Position numbers and translations under genes: made by a program | DNA from: Rhexocercosporidium sp. MPI-PUGE-AT-0058 | Lineage: Eukaryota > Ascomycota > Leotiomycetes > Helotiales | DNA length: 64,000 nt | Assembly (NCBI GenBank): GCA_020746875.1 | Contig: JAGTJL010000014.1 | Location: forward strand, 1,550,001 to 1,614,000 | Reading direction: 5' to 3' | Part shown: in pieces, positions 59,398 through 64,000 of the stretch | Position numbering within the stretch: position 1 is the stretch's first letter | How the letters are laid out: the number at the start of each line of letters is the position of its first letter | The notes under the pieces: generated by a model | Seen by the model: the letters and a program-made list of their open reading frames with translations, nothing else | Database searches by the model: none | What the model was told of the DNA's origin: nothing

Positions 59398-62300
59398 ATG
59401 GCGGAGCATCACCAACCCCGCTTGAAGAGAGCGAGAGTTGACGATTCAGAACCAATGACTATCTCAGACGGCTCCTGTTCGGGCTCTGGCTCTGATGGTA
59501 AGTGAATTCCATCTTGTGTTGACTGCGTGTGAGCGCCTGAGAACCGAAAGCTGACCGTATACAGAGCATGAAAGTCACCATGAACCTCGCCTCAACTCCC
59601 GCAAGAGACATTATGAGGGTCATTATGAAGGCCCAGGCAATGACTTTCCACCACCCCCCGATGCAATCCAAGACATCGGTATCATTGAGCTCTTAGAGCA
59701 GGATAGCCGCCCAACCTTCATCATTGACATTGAAGCCCCCGAGCAAGAGGTCAATGGTCGGATGACAATCGTCCCAGTCTACTGCAATAAGAGCCTCCGG
59801 TTCTTCGACTCCATTAGAAATGTTGTCTGTGCAGAGACCTTCTACCCTCCCAGCTCGGAGCACACTCCATCCCAAGTCACCAGTGCGGCTGCCGAAAGAG
59901 AATTCAAGCAGTGGGCCATGACCATGCCGAAATTTGAAAGTTCGAAGGACGGCTACCTTCCTCGACACCAGTTTCTTGACATGTATTGGTCTAGTGCGAC
60001 TCTACGAAAGAAATGGAGAGTAGTAAGTGCCTCGCAGGTTCCCAGCCAGCTCAAGAAGAGCCATGGTACTCCTCGCATGGTTCGATCGCGATCTAGTTCC
60101 AAATCCTCCACTGCTTCTTCTACAGTCAGACCTTCCCCCTCTTCAGACCCCGCTCCTGAGGATGCAGTCATGGAAGATGAGGAGGAAGAGTACGACTTGT
60201 CAAAGCAATTGGCCGATAGCGAGTCCAAATTCAAGGTCCTCACCGAATTGAACCCAGTTGGTATGTACTATCTCTCACGGGATGGCAATATCCTATACTG
60301 CAACGATATGTGGTATGAGATTACGGGTCACCCAAGAGGACTTGAAGGAGAGATGTAAGTGCTCCATTATCTAACATAATTGTTGAAATTCCTGACTGAA
60401 TGCCTAGGTCATTCATGAATGTCATCGCAGAAGTCGACCACCCAGTCATTGCCAAGGAATGGGAGATCCTCACCACACAACCTGGAAAAAGAGCATTCGA
60501 GCTTCGCCTGAGAAACCCATGGATCAGTGAGAGCGGAGAACCCAGACAGAAGTGGATCATTGCTTCCTGTGACCAAGAATTCGAAGCCGATGGCACTACG
60601 ATCAAGACCATTATGGGTTGCATGTAAGAATATTTGGAACTTTGGTATGGCAGTGCTGACCTCCACAGTACCGATATCAGTGCCCAGAAGAATGCCCAAG
60701 AGGAGCTTTTAGCCCGCGCCAACCTGATTCAAGAACTTGCCGACAGAACACAGGAGGCTGCTCATCATGCCGAGAAGTTCCAATTGATGGCAGAATTGGC
60801 TCCCTGTGGAATGTTCACTTTGGACCCTCAAGGTTGCATCACTTGGGCAAATTCGCAATGTGAGTAGCAACTATCGATTGATCAAGCTGTTGGATCATAC
60901 CTGCTCCTGCACATCATGCTAACAATTCGCATAGGCTATGAAATGACCGGCCACTCGAGAGATGAGAAAGAGCATTATCCCATGTCCGTTCTGAACTGCA
61001 TTGAGAATCAAGATCGTGAAGCATTCAAGGCCGAATGGCAGAAGTTGACGGTTACAAAGGAAGAGGTTTCTATGGAGTAAGTTTTCCTTGGACCCTAACC
61101 GCCTTCTCAATCTACAGAATATTGACATCATCTTCAGGCTTCGTCTGAAGAGACCTTGGATCCAGCAAGAAGCCAACGATTCTGCCCAGTCCGTCCGAGA
61201 TACCAGATGGATCCTGTTCCTCGCTGTACCCCAACTTGATGATGAAGGTAACCTCACGAGTGTTTTGAGCTGCACTACAGATATTTCGGGTTTCAAGTTT
61301 GCCGAGCATATGCAGATGATCAGTCGAGTCGAGGCCGAGGAGGCAAAGCGTCATCAGGAGACGTTCATTGATATGACTTCGTGAGTACTGTTTTGGAAGG
61401 CCCGATGCCTGTACTGACTGTATTTCAGGCACGAGATGCGCAATCCTCTCAGTGCAATCATGCTAAGTGCTGATGGCATTGCCAACTCCATCGTCGACTT
61501 CAGACCACCCCAAGAGAATCCCGCATCAGCTTATCGAGAACTTCTGGAGAATAACCTTGATGCTGCTCAAACTATCGTTCTCTGTGCCCAGCACCAGAAA
61601 CGAATCATTGATGATGTTCTGACGTTATCGAAGTTGAACTCTGCTTTGCTCCAAGTGACTCCTGTCTCTGTCCAGGTATGTCACAACTCGCATCCTAAGC
61701 TGCGGAGCCACAAGGATGAGTTCCGCACAGAATTTTTGGGGAGATCGCTAACTTCGCGCCTAGGTTGAGGATACAGTTCGTAGGACCTTAAAGATGTTTG
61801 AGAGCGAATTGATCGCCGACAACATTCAAATTGCATTCGCAGTCGAGCCATCCTACCACACGGCAAATATTGACTTTGTGTTCTGTGATCCAGTAAGACT
61901 CACTCAGATCTTTATCAACCTCCTCACCAATGTGAGTCTTCCTGAGTCTTCCTGTGCTGCAATAAAGCCTCGTCACTGACTGGATGCAGGCCATTAAGTT
62001 TACCAGATCTGAGTCCACAAGATCCATTTCTGTAAGTCTGGGTGCATCAATTAACAAACCTCCCAAGGATCATGTTCCGCACATCAGATGGTTCCCATCA
62101 AAGGATTCCAGCGCTGTTCAGGATCTGACCCTCAGACGTGATTGGGGTACAGGCCAGCAGGTCTATCTTTACTTCACTGTAAAGGATACTGGTCGTGGGC
62201 TATCTGAGCAGGAGAAGGACCGTCTCTTCCACAGATTCAGTCAAGCAAGTCCCAAGACACATGTGCGTGCCCCAAGCAATCACCTAGAAGAGGCTCTCGG

Positions 62301-63184
62301 CTAATCATCCACAGGTTCAATACGGCGGATCGGGCCTAGGTCTTTTCATTTCTCGAGAATTGACCGAGCTGCAAGGTGGTGAGATTGGTGTTGATTCGAA
62401 GGAGGGTGCAGGCAGTAAGTGTCTTCCACGTTGACGAACGATTATCCGCTGACCATGAACTAGGCACTTTTGCTTTCTATATCAAAGCTCGCAGATCGGT
62501 CGATGTCCCCACCCATCCTTCGAATGGATCCACCCCCAATATTCTCCCTGTTGACACCAATCACTCTTCCCCGAGAGATACTAAAGTCAGACGAAACTAC
62601 CACATTCTCTTGGTTGAGGATAATCTCATAAACCAAAAGGTTCTCAGCAAGCAATTGCGAAGCGCTGGATGCATTGTACATGTTGCCAACCATGGCGGAG
62701 AGGCTATTGATTTTCTGGCGAAGAGTGCTCTGTGGCATGATTGCAAGAAGTCTGGAATTGGAATGAACCTTTCTCTTATCCTTATGGATCTCGAGGTACG
62801 TCTGATGATCTTGGTCCAGGGACGATGCTAACGTTTGTCAATAGATGCCAATCATGGATGGTCTTGCTTGCACTCGGCGGATACGAGATCTCGAGAACGA
62901 AGGCAAGATTGATGGCCATGTCCCGATCATTGCTGTCACTGCTAATACTAGGATGGAGCAACTGTAAGTTCTAGTCCCTGCTATGCAGGCCCTTTCCAAA
63001 GCTCACACTGATGTTACTCTAGGGACTTGGCTATTACAGCTGGCATGGCAAGTCACTCACCCTGCTGTCGATCAAAAATAAGTGCTAACAGAACCAGGAC
63101 GACATTGTTGCCAAGCCCTTCCAGATTCCCGAGTTGATGCAGAAGATGGACCGCCTGCTATCCAGCCAGGCTTCATCTCCATGA
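59398..63184 (+). CDS. Hybrid histidine kinase with two PAS domains and a receiver domain
   Basis: Fourteen exons give 1010 residues: 59398-59497, 59565-60354, 60408-60623, 60669-60859, 60935-61076, 61138-61380, 61429-61675, 61764-61931, 61990-62262, 62315-62414, 62464-62795, 62845-62963, 63023-63047, 63098-63184. After an unassigned N-terminal region of ~255 residues come two PAS domains ([37 protein letters not shown]). The phosphoacceptor histidine is in [10 protein letters not shown] (about 562). The ATPase domain has [18 protein letters not shown] and [13 protein letters not shown]. The receiver has LLVEDN, the phosphorylated aspartate in LILMDLEMPIMDG (about 933), AVTAN and the lysine in AKPFQIPE. 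All catalytic residues are present. No membrane span is seen, so it is probably a cytosolic sensor feeding a phosphorelay. Intron 13 is GC-AG. Confidence 0.95.
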
Positions 63185-64000
63185 TTTTCACTATCATACC
63201 ATGCATTCAGCGACTACAGTCTGCGAATTTCCTTTCCTTGACCTTACTTTGATGATTTGACATGATACGATACAAACGGCTGGTAGCCGGTGCGAATTTG
63301 CGAAAACTGGCGTTCTCAAAGCGAGCGGGTTCGACTGCCCTAGGAGAATTGGAGTTTATGTAGGATGGATGGATGGATGGATGGCATACCCTGATTTTAC
63401 GCGAGCCAGCGAATACTCATATTATTGCCTGTGCCGCTTGCGAGGAGTTACATTTGCACTGGCGTCTTACTGCTATGGCTGTGGAGGGTAGCTCAATGAA
63501 AGTTACTTGCTTGCATTCAGTTCTCCCTTCTCAGTAGTTTTTTACTCTGTCCTTTCCCTTCAACAGCCTGACACTGCACTTTGCGCCATAGCACCTGCGA
63601 ATTTACCTCATTGAAACGAAGAGGCGAGTATTGGCGCAAAGGATCTCAAGAGAGTCGTCACCAGCCAAGCCAAGCCAGAAGATCGCGATCGATGAAGTTA
63701 ACACCAGTGGCGCATCCGCGCCTCTTGGTCTAGATAAATAATCAAGGCTCAACACCGGAACAAGAATCCCTGTGTGTGCAGATGCTAGCAGCGGACATGA
63801 GCTTCCATTGGGCTTAGTGGCCGAAATGAAAGCACCTTTTACCTACCTTCCCAGCTTACTCCGTAGCTTGATGTCTTTACCCGAGAAGCGAGAAGAGACG
63901 AAAGTCTGGTTTTTGGTCTGCACGATACGGCACCAGTCCAGTGGCTTCTGCTTCTATGGTTGAGAAGTCGCTCGTATGTTACCAGAAGCAAGGACAAAGT
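63185..64000. other. 3' flank of the histidine kinase gene, with a GGAT repeat
   Basis: No gene is seen. A tandem GGAT repeat of five units lies at about 63364-63383. A frame at 63772-63963 has no domain. Confidence 0.5.

Noticed and set aside
63300..63350. GGGTTCGACTGCC resembling a tRNA B box
   Set aside because: No A box or stems at the correct spacing.
1..64000. Secondary-metabolite gene cluster built on the hydrolase, ligase, aminotransferase and transcription factors
   Set aside because: The genes are dispersed, on mixed strands and separated by housekeeping genes, and there is no core synthase.

Overview
The window is nuclear DNA of a filamentous ascomycete (Pezizomycotina). The evidence is: short GT-AG introns of about 45-70 bp with CTAAC-type branch points, Zn2Cys6 and C2H2 transcription factors with fungal middle domains, a hybrid histidine kinase, a KTR-type mannosyltransferase, and an AT-rich retrotransposon mutated in the manner of repeat-induced point mutation (RIP). 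A leotiomycete is my best guess, but the sequence does not settle the class. All exon coordinates were assembled by hand from splice signals and reading-frame continuity.

Layout. 1-24 kb is a gene-bearing arm. It holds a MET12-type methylenetetrahydrofolate reductase (-), a protein kinase pseudogene lacking its catalytic core, an aromatic aminotransferase (-), a gamma-tubulin complex subunit resembling GCP5 (-), a GT15 mannosyltransferase (+), a beta-lactamase-fold serine hydrolase (+), an aquaporin with two altered NPA boxes (+), and a divergent pair of transcription factors. One of the pair has a full set of zinc fingers and the other has none. 24-25.6 kb holds the remains of an aldehyde dehydrogenase-like gene.

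25.6-32.4 kb is one complete Ty1/copia LTR retrotransposon with 196-bp LTRs and a 5-bp target-site duplication. Its protease, integrase, reverse transcriptase and RNase H remnants all lie in a single frame broken by stop codons. The two LTRs differ only by transitions, and the mutated halves face inward. A GC-rich pocket near the 3' end has escaped mutation. 33.1-36.2 kb holds decayed coding sequence, including an SRR1-like remnant.

36.2-39.2 kb is a large Zn2Cys6 transcription factor (-), followed by about 9 kb in which I find no gene. 48.3-64 kb is gene-bearing again. It holds a peroxisomal acyl-CoA/4-coumarate-CoA ligase-like enzyme (-), a GNAT acetyltransferase (-), an F-box-like protein (-), a METTL25-family methyltransferase (-), a possible small acidic protein (+), and a 14-exon hybrid histidine kinase with two PAS domains (+).

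The intact genes are mostly housekeeping or regulatory and do not form an obvious pathway. The centre of the window, roughly 24-36 kb, looks like a decaying compartment in which a RIP-mutated element sits between dead genes.
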